From the NCBI GenBank assembly GCA_029256665.1, contig JAQSXN010000208.1, positions 1-6,943 on the forward strand: 6,943 nt of DNA, written 5' to 3'. The notes beneath the pieces were generated by a model. That model was given only the letters and a program-made list of their open reading frames with translations. It made no database searches and had not been told where the DNA came from. This document shows, in pieces, positions 1 to 5,629 of the stretch. Source of the DNA: Paenibacillus sp. (GTDB taxonomy: Bacteria > Bacillota > Bacilli > Paenibacillales > Paenibacillaceae). Positions within the stretch are counted from its first letter, which is position 1. Every line of letters begins with the position of its first letter. The translations under genes and the position numbers were made by a program.

Positions 1-67
1 CGCTCGGGGCAGAAAACTCCCGCATCACCTAATCGAAGCGACTTCGCGCAGCCAAGCCAGGCATGCT

Positions 68-772
68 TTACGCCGTGCTCGCCTTCTCGCTTCCTCCGCC
101 CGCCATCGACGAACTGCCCATCTCCTCGCGGACAAGCTGCCACTGCTCGCGGCATGCGCGAATCATCGCAGCATCCATGATGGATTTGTCGGACACGACG
201 CGCGAGAACCACTTCACGGCCTCATGTCTTTCTCCGATTCGCCTGTTTAATTCCCCGATCAGAAACATCAGCCTGGCATTGTTCAAGCTGATTCCTTCCA
301 GCTCGTATACCCGAACGTACGCGTCAAGAGCGAAGGTCAGAAACTTCCTCTCCTGTTTCTCGTCGCCCTCGTAACGATATAACCAGGCGATATGATGCAG
401 CAGTCCCGCGATAACCCGATCCGCGGCGCCTGTCGACTGCGCTGTGAGCAAAGCAAGTTTGTATGTCTCCATCGCTTGCTCCGCGGTTCTTTCTCCGCTA
501 TAGGCAAGCCCTTGCCAGCTCGCCCCGATTCGCTCGTAATAGCCTATCTTTTGTTTATCGTTCAGATGATTGAAGCCATTCTCCGTCGAGGCGTATCCGC
601 AGCTCGGGCATACGCGCACGACGTAAAAATCGGGATTGACGCCATTGTCATAGTAACCGCAAAAATCCGAATCCATCCGCGATGCTCTCTTGAAACTGGG
701 TCGAACCTTAGATGTTGTAAATGTCGTTTCGCAGCAGATGCAAATAACTTTAGACTCGTATAGCGGTTCCAT
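68..772 (-). CDS. DUF2225 family protein, Cys-rich N-terminus with helical-repeat C-terminus
   Basis: The 234-residue product looks like the DUF2225 family of Firmicutes, whose biochemical role is not established. The N-terminal part has two CxxC knuckles, C11/C14 (with an extra C13) and C55/C58 in a VCPSCGY motif, separated by a segment with YYDNGVNPDFY. This layout suggests a rubredoxin-like or zinc-ribbon metal site (inference). Residues about 95-205 are helical and TPR-like, and the last 20 residues are low complexity (Ser/Gly/Ala), probably disordered. No signal peptide or membrane segment is visible, so it is likely cytoplasmic. The ATG start is preceded on the minus strand by AGGAG (785-789) at a rather long spacing of 12 nt. 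That Shine-Dalgarno overlaps the TAG stop of the upstream globin gene, so the two are probably co-transcribed and translationally linked. Family call fairly sure; function unknown. Confidence 0.85.
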   Translation of the reverse strand: MEPLYESKVICICCETTFTTSKVRPSFKRASRMDSDFCGYYDNGVNPDFYVVRVCPSCGYASTENGFNHLNDKQKIGYYERIGASWQGLAYSGERTAEQAMETYKLALLTAQSTGAADRVIAGLLHHIAWLYRYEGDEKQERKFLTFALDAYVRVYELEGISLNNARLMFLIGELNRRIGERHEAVKWFSRVVSDKSIMDAAMIRACREQWQLVREEMGSSSMAGGGSEKASTA

Positions 773-787
773 GAAGAATCACGTCTC

Positions 788-1174
788 CTATTCAGATGTG
801 TTCACAAAATGGTACGCGGGACCCGATAACCTCTCAATCACAATATCTTGCAGATCCTGCGACAAACCGCTCTCCTGAAGCGCGCCGCGCATGCAAGAGA
901 GCCATGCGTCTGCATGTTGCCTGGTGATCGGGAAGGGCAGATGTCTGGCCCGCATCATGGGATGCCCGTATTCGTCGGAGTACAAGCTAGGTCCTCCAAA
1001 AAATTGCGAAAGGAACATGAACTGCTTGTCCATGACCGGATGAATGTCTTCCGGGAACAGCGGTCCCAGCAAAGGATGAGCTTGCACCTTCGGATAAAAC
1101 GCTTCGACTATAGTCCTAAGACCCTGTGCTTCTCCGATTGCTTCATAAAGGCTTATATTCCTATTCATCGTCAT
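788..1174 (-). CDS. Group II truncated hemoglobin (trHbO, YjbI-like)
   Basis: Small cytoplasmic heme protein of 128 residues, close to the B. subtilis trHb (YjbI). Family members bind O2, with proposed roles in O2/NO handling or peroxidase-like protection. Aligned without gaps to B. subtilis trHb from memory, the key residues are present: Tyr B10 = Y27 (in AFYPKV), Gln E11 = Q51, proximal His F8 = H78 in the signature RARHLPFPIT, and Trp G8 = W91 in ADAWLSCM. Position E7 is V47 where B. subtilis has Thr, so the distal pocket may differ slightly. Four in-frame starts are possible: TTG at 1186 and ATGs at 1180, 1174 and 1168. I chose 1174 because GGAG (1181-1184) lies 6 nt upstream. The DUF2225 gene follows after 15 nt. 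A perfect extended -10 lies just upstream. Confidence 0.93.
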   Translation of the reverse strand: MTMNRNISLYEAIGEAQGLRTIVEAFYPKVQAHPLLGPLFPEDIHPVMDKQFMFLSQFFGGPSLYSDEYGHPMMRARHLPFPITRQHADAWLSCMRGALQESGLSQDLQDIVIERLSGPAYHFVNTSE

Positions 1175-1202
1175 ATGCATCTCCAAACTGTAGGTAATTA
1201 GA

Positions 1203-1211
1203 ATTATATCA
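1203..1211 (-). promoter_or_regulatory. Extended -10 promoter for globin-DUF2225 unit
   Basis: Read on the minus strand this is TGATATAAT, a perfect TGnTATAAT extended -10 (TATAAT at 1203-1208, TG at 1210-1211). No good -35 hexamer sits 16-18 nt upstream; the nearest, TTGTCC, is 21 nt away. The extended -10 would compensate. Transcription would begin near 1196, giving a leader of about 20 nt to the chosen globin start. Confidence 0.65.
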
Positions 1212-1232
1212 CATCATCATTATTCTTGGGGA

Positions 1233-1256
1233 CAAAAAAAAGCCCGCAAACGCGGG
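1233..1256 (-). terminator. Intrinsic terminator of the 30-codon gene
   Basis: On the minus strand a CCCGC/GCGGG stem (1252-1256 and 1243-1247) with a GTTT loop is followed by C and eight T residues (1234-1241). It lies 33 nt past the stop codon of the small gene at 1289 and before the globin promoter. It therefore separates the two minus-strand units and shows that something upstream is transcribed. Confidence 0.85.
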
Positions 1257-1288
1257 ACTAAAGACTTATAACATGTTGCATCTCCAGA

Positions 1289-1381
1289 TTACGTTTCGTA
1301 TTCCTCTTCGGTTGGCGCCGCGATGGACTCCCTGATGACGTAGACAAAAGCGCAGACTAGGATGCCGGCGATAATACTCAT
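1289..1381 (-). CDS. Single-pass membrane micro-protein (30 aa), unknown function
   Basis: A short gene I do not recognise. Translation gives MSIIAGILVCAFVY then VIRESIAAPTEEEYET. Residues about 3-17 form one hydrophobic segment containing a Cys (C10); an RE pair and an acidic tail (EEE near the C-terminus) follow. The shape is that of a small one-pass membrane protein, such as the accessory subunits of membrane complexes, but I cannot assign a partner. The case for a real gene rests on context: an extended -10 (TGGTACAAT) upstream, GGAG at 1390-1393 exactly 8 nt before the ATG, and a strong intrinsic terminator just after. An alternative ATG two codons earlier (1387) is only 2 nt from the GGAG and fits worse. 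It is divergent from ylbJ and appears to be monocistronic. Confidence 0.7.
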   Translation of the reverse strand: MSIIAGILVCAFVYVIRESIAAPTEEEYET

Positions 1382-1413
1382 GATCATCACTCCAAGCGTG
1401 TAGGGATGATTCT

Positions 1414-1422
1414 ATTGTACCA
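1414..1422 (-). promoter_or_regulatory. Extended -10 promoter for the 30-codon gene
   Basis: On the minus strand this reads TGGTACAAT, i.e. TGn followed by TACAAT (TACAAT at 1414-1419), a good extended -10. The -35 region near 1437-1442 (GTTTAT) is weak. Transcription would begin near 1407, about 25 nt before the ATG at 1381. Confidence 0.55.
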
Positions 1423-1457
1423 TAAATAATGCCGTTATAAACCGATTTCGCAAGCGT

Positions 1458-1485
1458 TTACAAACTGTAATGTTCCTGTAACATT
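1458..1485. promoter_or_regulatory. Overlapping inverted repeats in the divergent intergenic region (possible operator)
   Basis: Two perfect inverted repeats share two bases. TTACA-AAC-TGTAA spans 1458-1470, and AATGTT-CCTGT-AACATT spans 1469-1485. On the minus strand the same stretch reads as GTTACA, ATTACA and TAAACG hexamers at an 11-bp period. It sits upstream of both the micro-protein gene and ylbJ, a natural place for a regulator. On the plus strand TTTACA (1457-1462) with TAACAT (1479-1484) at 16-bp spacing could also be a weak sigma-A promoter. The binding protein is not identified. Confidence 0.4.
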
Positions 1486-1492
1486 CTGCAAT

Positions 1493-1523
1493 AGTTATGG
1501 ATGTCCACCTCTTAACATATATG
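1493..1523 (+). promoter_or_regulatory. Weak candidate sigma-E promoter for ylbJ
   Basis: B. subtilis ylbJ is under sigma-E. Here CATATATG (1516-1523) matches 6 of 8 positions of the sigma-E -10 (CATACAHT). About 15 nt upstream, AGTTATGG (1493-1500) is only a partial match to the -35. This is a guess guided by the known regulon. Confidence 0.25.
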
Positions 1524-1544
1524 TAGGTAAGGAGTCCGTACAGG

Positions 1545-1561
1545 CCTCCCCGTGAAGGAGG
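1545..1561 (+). promoter_or_regulatory. Hairpin enclosing the ylbJ Shine-Dalgarno
   Basis: CCTCC (1545-1549) is perfectly complementary to GGAGG (1557-1561), the ylbJ ribosome binding site, with a 7-nt loop. GTAC at 1538-1541 can add outer pairs with the TAC at 1562-1564 across a small bulge. A second AAGGAG at 1529-1534 has no usable start after it and could compete for the same CCTCC (GGAG 1531-1534 with CTCC 1546-1549). The base pairing is visible; a role in limiting translation is inferred. Confidence 0.4.
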
Positions 1562-1567
1562 TACATG

Positions 1568-2680
1568 ATGCTTCGCGCGATGATTCATCCTTTGTCCCTG
1601 ACGGCGATGACCGCTTTGTTTATCGCGCTGCTCATGGCTGTTTATCCCAACGAAACGTTGTATTCCTCGCTGCGGGGACTGTCGATCTGGTGGCAGGTGC
1701 TATTCCCGGCGTTGTTCCCGTTTTTTGTCATATCGGAATTGATGCTGGGACTCGGCATCGTCCATTTTCTCGGCAAGCTGCTGGATCCGTTCATGCGTCC
1801 GATGTTCCGCATTCCCGGCATCGGAGGGTTTGTTGTCGCCATGGGTTATATGTCGGGCTATCCCGTCGGCGCGAGACTAACGTCCCAACTTTGGGAACAG
1901 AGACTGATAACGCGGAACGAAGGCGAGCGGCTCGTCGCTTTTACGACAACTTCCGACCCCATATTCCTGATCGGCGCGGTGTCCGTCGGTTTTTTCCATA
2001 ACGTTGCCTTGGCCCCGTTGCTCGCGGCGGCCCATTACGGCAGCGGCTTCGCGATTGGTTTGCTGATGCGGTTCCACGGTTCGCGGGAGGACCGTGCCGA
2101 GCAAACGATCGTTCCCGGCGATCGGGAGCACGCTTCCTTCACTTCCTCCCAGCTTTCTCCTATCCAGCGGAAGAGAAGGACGAGAAGCCGTCTCTACGCC
2201 GCGCTGCATGCCATGCACGAGGCTAGGCTGCTTGACGGACGAAGTCTCGGCAAGCTGCTACAGGACTCCGTACAGTCCGCGCTGAAACTGATGATGGTGG
2301 TAGGCGGACTTGTCGTATTTTTTTCCGTCGTGATGGAGTTGCTTACGCATGCGGGACTCGTATCCGCGCTTGCGGAGGGACTCAGGCTCGTCATGGGAAT
2401 CGTCGGTCTGCCGCCCGCTCTAGCGGACGCATCCGTCTACGGTCTCTTCGAAGTTACGCTTGGCTCCCGCGCCGCCGGCATGGCCGGGACCGGTCTCATG
2501 CATCAGGCCGCGATTGCCGCATGGGTGCTGTCGTGGGCCGGGTTGTCGGTTCACGCGCAAGTCGCGAGCTTGATTAGCCGGACGACGATGCGGTATCGGC
2601 CGTTCTTTATGGCCAGATTGCTGCACGGTTTTTTGGCCGCAGCTCTGGTTTATCTTCTCTGGGGATGGCTCGCTCCGTGA
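1568..2680 (+). CDS. ylbJ: Sporulation integral membrane protein YlbJ (SpoVV)
   Basis: Polytopic membrane protein of 370 residues with the nucleoside-recognition (Gate) fold, the YlbJ family. In B. subtilis this protein, renamed SpoVV, lies in the outer forespore membrane and is needed for dipicolinic acid import during spore maturation. Hydrophobic segments lie at about 8-27, 40-65, 84-96, 130-168, 238-262, 310-330 and 345-368. Conserved-looking motifs are LLDPFMRPMFRIPGIGGF (about 71-88), SGYPVGARLTS (96-106) and GLFEVTLGSR (292-301). A polar, Arg/Ser-rich loop (about 170-225) sits between the two halves and is probably cytoplasmic. The ribosome site AAGGAGG (1555-1561) is 6 nt from the ATG at 1568; an adjacent ATG at 1565 is only 3 nt away, so 1568 is preferred. 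Length is slightly below that of the B. subtilis protein (about 408). NAD kinase follows with its own promoter. Confidence 0.93.
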   Translation: MLRAMIHPLSLTAMTALFIALLMAVYPNETLYSSLRGLSIWWQVLFPALFPFFVISELMLGLGIVHFLGKLLDPFMRPMFRIPGIGGFVVAMGYMSGYPVGARLTSQLWEQRLITRNEGERLVAFTTTSDPIFLIGAVSVGFFHNVALAPLLAAAHYGSGFAIGLLMRFHGSREDRAEQTIVPGDREHASFTSSQLSPIQRKRRTRSRLYAALHAMHEARLLDGRSLGKLLQDSVQSALKLMMVVGGLVVFFSVVMELLTHAGLVSALAEGLRLVMGIVGLPPALADASVYGLFEVTLGSRAAGMAGTGLMHQAAIAAWVLSWAGLSVHAQVASLISRTTMRYRPFFMARLLHGFLAAALVYLLWGWLAP

Positions 2681-2687
2681 CATATCG

Positions 2688-2716
2688 TTGAAATGAAAGT
2701 CGAATTGGGCTATCAT
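2688..2716 (+). promoter_or_regulatory. Sigma-A promoter for NAD kinase
   Basis: TTGAAA (2688-2693, 5 of 6 to TTGACA) and TATCAT (2711-2716, 5 of 6 to TATAAT) are separated by exactly 17 bp. Transcription would start near 2723, about 30 nt before the TTG start. The element lies just after the ylbJ stop, so nadK can be expressed in growing cells independently of the sporulation gene upstream. Confidence 0.65.
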
Positions 2717-2738
2717 CAAAGTACGACTGACTGTTCGG

Positions 2739-2744
2739 AAGGAG
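2739..2744 (+). promoter_or_regulatory. Shine-Dalgarno that fixes the NAD kinase TTG start
   Basis: AAGGAG lies 8 nt before the in-frame TTG at 2753. The first ATG of the open frame (2693) lies inside the promoter and has no comparable site, so the upstream 20 codons are not coding. Confidence 0.8.
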
Positions 2745-2752
2745 AACGCGAC

Positions 2753-3544
2753 TTGAAATACGCCGTAATCGATAGAGGAGACCCGGTGTCCAAATCACTG
2801 GTCCGGCAATTCCATGACTTGGCATCGGATAGAGGTTTCGTTCTGGATGAAGAGAAACCCGAATTCGTCATATCCATCGGCGGCGACGGCACGCTCCTCC
2901 AGGCTTTCCACAAACACGTGGATCATATTGCCGACGTCGCTTTCATCGGCATCCATACGGGGCATCTCGGCTTCTACGCGGATTGGAACGCGGACGAGCT
3001 GGAGGAGCTAGTCCGATTGATGGCGGAAGAAACGCCAAGACTGGTCCGTTATCCTCTCGCGCAGATCGAGGTGGAGACGAGCACGGACACGTTCCACTAT
3101 CTGGCGCTTAACGAATTTACGCTTAAGGGCGTAGACGGCACGTTGGTCGCGCAGATCAATATTAACGACGAGCTGTTCGAGATGTTCCGCGGCGACGGCA
3201 TTGTCATCTCCACCCCGTCCGGGAGCACGGCCTATAACAAAAGCTTGGGCGGCGCCATCGTTCATCCGTCCATCGAATCGTTGCAGATCGCCGAGATCGC
3301 ATCCATCAACAATCGGGTATTCCGAACGCTCGGCTCGTCCGTCCTGTTGCCCAAGCACCATCATTGCGATATTCTGTCCAAGAAGGAGCAGCGCATCCAG
3401 CTTAGCGTCGATCACGTCAACATGATGTTCGGCGATATCCGCTCTATCCGCTGCAGCGTCTCTACCCGCAAAGTCACCTTCCCGCGATACAGGGCGTTCA
3501 CATTCTGGAATCGGGTGCGCGAAGCCTTTATCGATATGACTTAA
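2753..3544 (+). CDS. nadK: NAD kinase (ATP-NAD kinase)
   Basis: Cytoplasmic enzyme that phosphorylates NAD at the 2'-hydroxyl of the adenosine ribose to make NADP, the only route to NADP. The 263-residue product closely resembles B. subtilis NadK2/YtdI in sequence and length. Visible motifs: GGDGT at 43-47 with catalytic Asp D45; HTGHLGFYADW at 68-78; the NE pair N120-E121 in YLALNEFT; the FRGDG stretch at 145-149; and the glycine-rich STPSGSTAYNKSLGGA at 153-168, which forms the nucleotide site. ASINNRVFRTLGS follows in the C-terminal beta-sandwich. The TTG start gives MKYAVIDRGD, matching the N-terminus of the family. No terminator separates it from ylbJ, so some read-through is possible; transcription ends at the strong hairpin at 3721-3768. 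The symbol nadF/ppnK is also in use. Confidence 0.96.
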   Translation: MKYAVIDRGDPVSKSLVRQFHDLASDRGFVLDEEKPEFVISIGGDGTLLQAFHKHVDHIADVAFIGIHTGHLGFYADWNADELEELVRLMAEETPRLVRYPLAQIEVETSTDTFHYLALNEFTLKGVDGTLVAQININDELFEMFRGDGIVISTPSGSTAYNKSLGGAIVHPSIESLQIAEIASINNRVFRTLGSSVLLPKHHHCDILSKKEQRIQLSVDHVNMMFGDIRSIRCSVSTRKVTFPRYRAFTFWNRVREAFIDMT

Positions 3545-3581
3545 TAAAGACAGGTTCAAAAAGGTAAACGGATATTCCCGA

Positions 3582-3710
3582 AATGCACCAGTTGATGCGA
3601 GAACGCCCGAATGTAGCATAATTTTATACTATAATGCACCATTTGATGCGAGGACGCCCGGATGTAGCATAAACCTATGCCATAATGCACCAGTTGGATG
3701 TGCTAACGCC
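3582..3710. repeat. 51-bp tandem repeat, 2.5 copies
   Basis: Units run 3582-3632, 3633-3683 and a truncated 3684-3710. The ATGCACC motif recurs at 3583, 3634 and 3685, exactly 51 bp apart. Units 1 and 2 are identical over nearly all of their first 39 bases (three substitutions). They differ mostly in the last 11, where each has an imperfect hairpin: TAGCATA (3614-3620, 3665-3671), a 4-nt loop (ATTT or AACC), then TATACTA (3625-3631) or TATGCCA (3676-3682). Unit 3 has one inserted base and breaks down just before the terminator. There is no credible open frame across it. It lies between convergent genes. Confidence 0.85.
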
Positions 3711-3720
3711 TATATTTGTA

Positions 3721-3768
3721 CAAAAAGACGCCGGACGGCTCCTTGCGAAGCTGCCCGGCGTCTTTTTG
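3721..3768. terminator. Bidirectional intrinsic terminator between nadK and yutD
   Basis: A perfect 14-bp inverted repeat (3721-3734 with 3755-3768) has GACGCCGG/CCGGCGTC at its core and A5/T5 tracts at its outer ends. The inner arms can pair further (CGGCT with AGCTG, one wobble). The T tract appears on either strand, so it can end both plus-strand nadK transcripts and minus-strand lipA-yutD transcripts. Confidence 0.93.
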
Positions 3769-3795
3769 TTGCCGCGATATAAGGTTCTCTCGAAT

Positions 3796-4494
3796 TTAAG
3801 CTTGCGGCTTTTGGTTGTTTTCCGATCCGGCGGCCGATTCGTTCGCGGCAATCTTGACCGGCTTCTTGCCGCGATGGTCGTGTTGCCGGTTACGATTGTT
3901 TTTGCGGAACGGCTGGTCGCGGCGTTTGCCCTCTTCGCCTTCTATTGGGGCGGTCTGCCCCTCCTGCTGCTTGGCGGGGGCATGCTGTTGCTTGCCCCTG
4001 CCGCCATGACCGTGGCTTTGGTTGCTGCGATGGCGCGCGCCGCCGTACGAATCTTTTCTGGCGCCCGGTCTTGCGATAACCGTGGATTGCTCCGTCTCCG
4101 AAGCGGTAGAAGCGGCAGCGGACTCGACGGCAGCGCGCAAATCGTAGCCCTGCAGACGAGGCGCATCCGGCTCGTAGCTCAAATCCAGATCGTCGGCCTC
4201 GGGCTCGCGGTTCGTCCCTTGTTTCTTCTCCAAGATGAAATAAGCGCAGCCGAAATTGCAATATTCGTTAATATAATCCGAAATGCCGGAGAAGTAGCTG
4301 TCTTTGCTTGCCTTCTGGTGACCGTCTTGGAAAAATCCCTTGAGCCTAAGCTGGTTGTAGCCCCAGTCTCCGATAATGTAGTCGTAACGCTCCAGCACCT
4401 CGCTATAGCGATTGCGGAACGCCTCGGGATTCCACCCGTTGCGATTCTCGAGCACGAGCTCGTACGACTTGCCTCCGATATGAATTAATGCCAT
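3796..4494 (-). CDS. yutD: YutD family protein with long disordered basic tail
   Basis: Residues 1 to about 92 match the YutD/DUF1027 family: GGKSYELVLENRNGWNPEAFRNRYSEVLERYDYIIGDWGYNQLRLKGF, then a Cys pair C79/C83 in EYCNFGCAYFILEKK. The family is conserved in Bacilli; its function is unknown to me. The usual protein is about 100 residues, whereas this one is 232. The extra 135 or so residues are low complexity, rich in Gln, Gly, Arg, Lys, His, Asn and Ala with no hydrophobic core, so a disordered, nucleic-acid- or surface-binding tail is plausible (inference). The ATG is preceded by GGGGTGG at a spacing of 4-5 nt. The gene starts 24 nt after the lipA stop, so the two form an operon. Transcription ends at the 3721-3768 hairpin. 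Confidence 0.88.
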   Translation of the reverse strand: MALIHIGGKSYELVLENRNGWNPEAFRNRYSEVLERYDYIIGDWGYNQLRLKGFFQDGHQKASKDSYFSGISDYINEYCNFGCAYFILEKKQGTNREPEADDLDLSYEPDAPRLQGYDLRAAVESAAASTASETEQSTVIARPGARKDSYGGARHRSNQSHGHGGRGKQQHAPAKQQEGQTAPIEGEEGKRRDQPFRKNNRNRQHDHRGKKPVKIAANESAAGSENNQKPQA

Positions 4495-4518
4495 TGTTCC
4501 ACCCCGCTTCAGCGTCGA

Positions 4519-5511
4519 TTAATTAGCTCCGGCCAGCGCGCCGGCGGCCGCGCTTGCGCAAGATCCCGAAGACTCGAGACCATGGCCGGCATCCCCGCCC
4601 TGGAGAAGTCCGGATTGTTCCTCGGCCATGGCCGCTTGCGCGGAATCCGTCTGTTCGTGCGCATGGTAAGAGCTTCGTACAAGCGGTCCCGACTCCACGT
4701 GGCGGAAGCCTCGTTCTTTGCCCGCGATCTTGAGCTGGGCGAATTCGTCCGGATGTACGTAACGTTCGATAGGAAGATGCTTCGGCGTTGGCTGCAAGTA
4801 TTGTCCAAGCGTGAGAATGTTGCAGTCCACCGCGCGGAGATCGTCCATCGCCTGGATAATCTCATCGTATTGCTCGCCTACTCCAAGCATGATGCTCGAT
4901 TTCGTAGGGATTTTCGGTTTCATTTCTTTGGCGCGCTTCAGCAGCTCCAAAGAACGTTTGTATTTCGCTTTCGCGCGGACGCGGTCGGACAAACGTTCGA
5001 CCGTCTCGATATTGTGGTTCAGAATATCCGGATTAGCGTCCATGACGACCTGCAGCGCGTCCCAGTTGCCCATGAAATCCGGGATCAGCACTTCGACGCG
5101 GCAGAACGGAAGCCGCTTGCGGATCGCCGCGATCGTAGCCGCGAATATCGAGGCTCCCCCGTCGGCCAGATCGTCGCGCGCCACGGAAGTGACGACGCAG
5201 TGCATCAGTCCCATCTGTTCGGCGGCTTCGGCTACGCGCTCCGGCTCTTGAGTGTCCAGCTCCGTCGGCATGCCCGTCTTGACCGCGCAGAATCGGCAAG
5301 CGCGCGTGCAGATGTCGCCCAGAATCATGAAGGTGGCGGTTCGATTAGACCAGCATTCGTATATATTCGGGCAACGCGCTTCCTCGCATACGGTATGCAG
5401 CGTCTTGCCGCGCATCATTTCTTTGATTTCGGCATAGTTGCCGTCGGTCGTCAGCTTAATGCGGAGCCAATCCGGCTTCGGCAGTTTCTCGCGTTTGTTG
5501 CGTTCACTCAT
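4519..5511 (-). CDS. lipA: Lipoyl synthase (radical SAM)
   Basis: Inserts two sulfur atoms at C6 and C8 of protein-bound octanoyl groups to form lipoyl cofactors for pyruvate and oxoglutarate dehydrogenases and the glycine cleavage system. The auxiliary [4Fe-4S] cluster ligands are C42, C47 and C53 in [13 protein letters not shown] (CX4CX5C). The radical-SAM cluster ligands are C68, C72 and C75 in CTRACRFC. The RSSYHA motif at 279-284 provides the conserved C-terminal Ser ligand. The B. subtilis enzyme has about 298 residues; this one has 330 because of a low-complexity Ala/Gly/Ser tail after about residue 300. The ATG has AGGGA 6 nt upstream. First gene of the lipA-yutD operon and divergent from lytH. 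Confidence 0.97.
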   Translation of the reverse strand: MSERNKREKLPKPDWLRIKLTTDGNYAEIKEMMRGKTLHTVCEEARCPNIYECWSNRTATFMILGDICTRACRFCAVKTGMPTELDTQEPERVAEAAEQMGLMHCVVTSVARDDLADGGASIFAATIAAIRKRLPFCRVEVLIPDFMGNWDALQVVMDANPDILNHNIETVERLSDRVRAKAKYKRSLELLKRAKEMKPKIPTKSSIMLGVGEQYDEIIQAMDDLRAVDCNILTLGQYLQPTPKHLPIERYVHPDEFAQLKIAGKERGFRHVESGPLVRSSYHAHEQTDSAQAAMAEEQSGLLQGGDAGHGLESSGSCASAAAGALAGAN

Positions 5512-5560
5512 GTAGGTTCCCTGCTTTCGCGTAATCTTGTAAGTTTACGGCATTGCCACC

Positions 5561-5569
5561 ATTATAACA
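5561..5569 (-). promoter_or_regulatory. Extended -10 promoter for lipA-yutD
   Basis: Minus strand TGTTATAAT, a perfect TGnTATAAT (TATAAT at 5561-5566). The -35 region is poor (TTACTT about 18 bp upstream). Start of transcription near 5554, giving a leader of about 40 nt. Confidence 0.65.
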
Positions 5570-5601
5570 CGCCGCGCAAGCAAAAAGTAATGACAAGCCT
5601 G

Positions 5602-5629
5602 ACAAGAATCGTGCGCGATCCATAGTTTA
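5602..5629 (+). promoter_or_regulatory. Candidate sigma-K promoter for lytH
   Basis: CATAGTTTA (5621-5629) fits the sigma-K -10 pattern CATAnnnTA exactly, and an AC (5602-5603, in GACA) lies 17 bp upstream as expected for the -35. B. subtilis lytH is sigma-K dependent. The resulting leader would be about 170 nt, which is long. A weaker alternative is AC at 5712-5713 with CATATCTTT from 5729. The rest of the 297-bp gap between lipA and lytH shows no gene I can support. Confidence 0.4.

Noticed and set aside
1..67. Small inverted repeat CGAAG-CGA-CTTCG after the DUF2225 gene as a terminator
   Set aside because: The stem is only 5 bp with no T tract on the minus strand; the true 3' end of that unit probably lies outside the window.
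1552..2001. Plus-strand GTG frame overlapping the ylbJ start
   Set aside because: Out of frame with ylbJ, its start lies inside the ylbJ ribosome-site hairpin, and the peptide is Arg/His-rich with no domain.
2693..2752. N-terminal extension of NAD kinase from the ATG at 2693
   Set aside because: It would place coding sequence on top of a good sigma-A promoter, lacks a ribosome site, and the TTG at 2753 matches the family N-terminus.
3582..3710. CRISPR array
   Set aside because: Units are directly tandem with no unique spacers, there are only 2.5 copies, and no cas genes are nearby.
3685..4488. Long plus-strand open frame (267 codons) opposite yutD
   Set aside because: It begins in the third repeat unit, reads straight through the bidirectional terminator and mirrors yutD, whose domain and operon position are convincing. 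Its hydrophobic content comes from reverse-complemented polar codons.
4582..5625. Long plus-strand open frame (347 codons) opposite lipA
   Set aside because: It is entirely antisense to lipA, which has every catalytic Cys motif. The frame is open only because of GC-rich codon usage.
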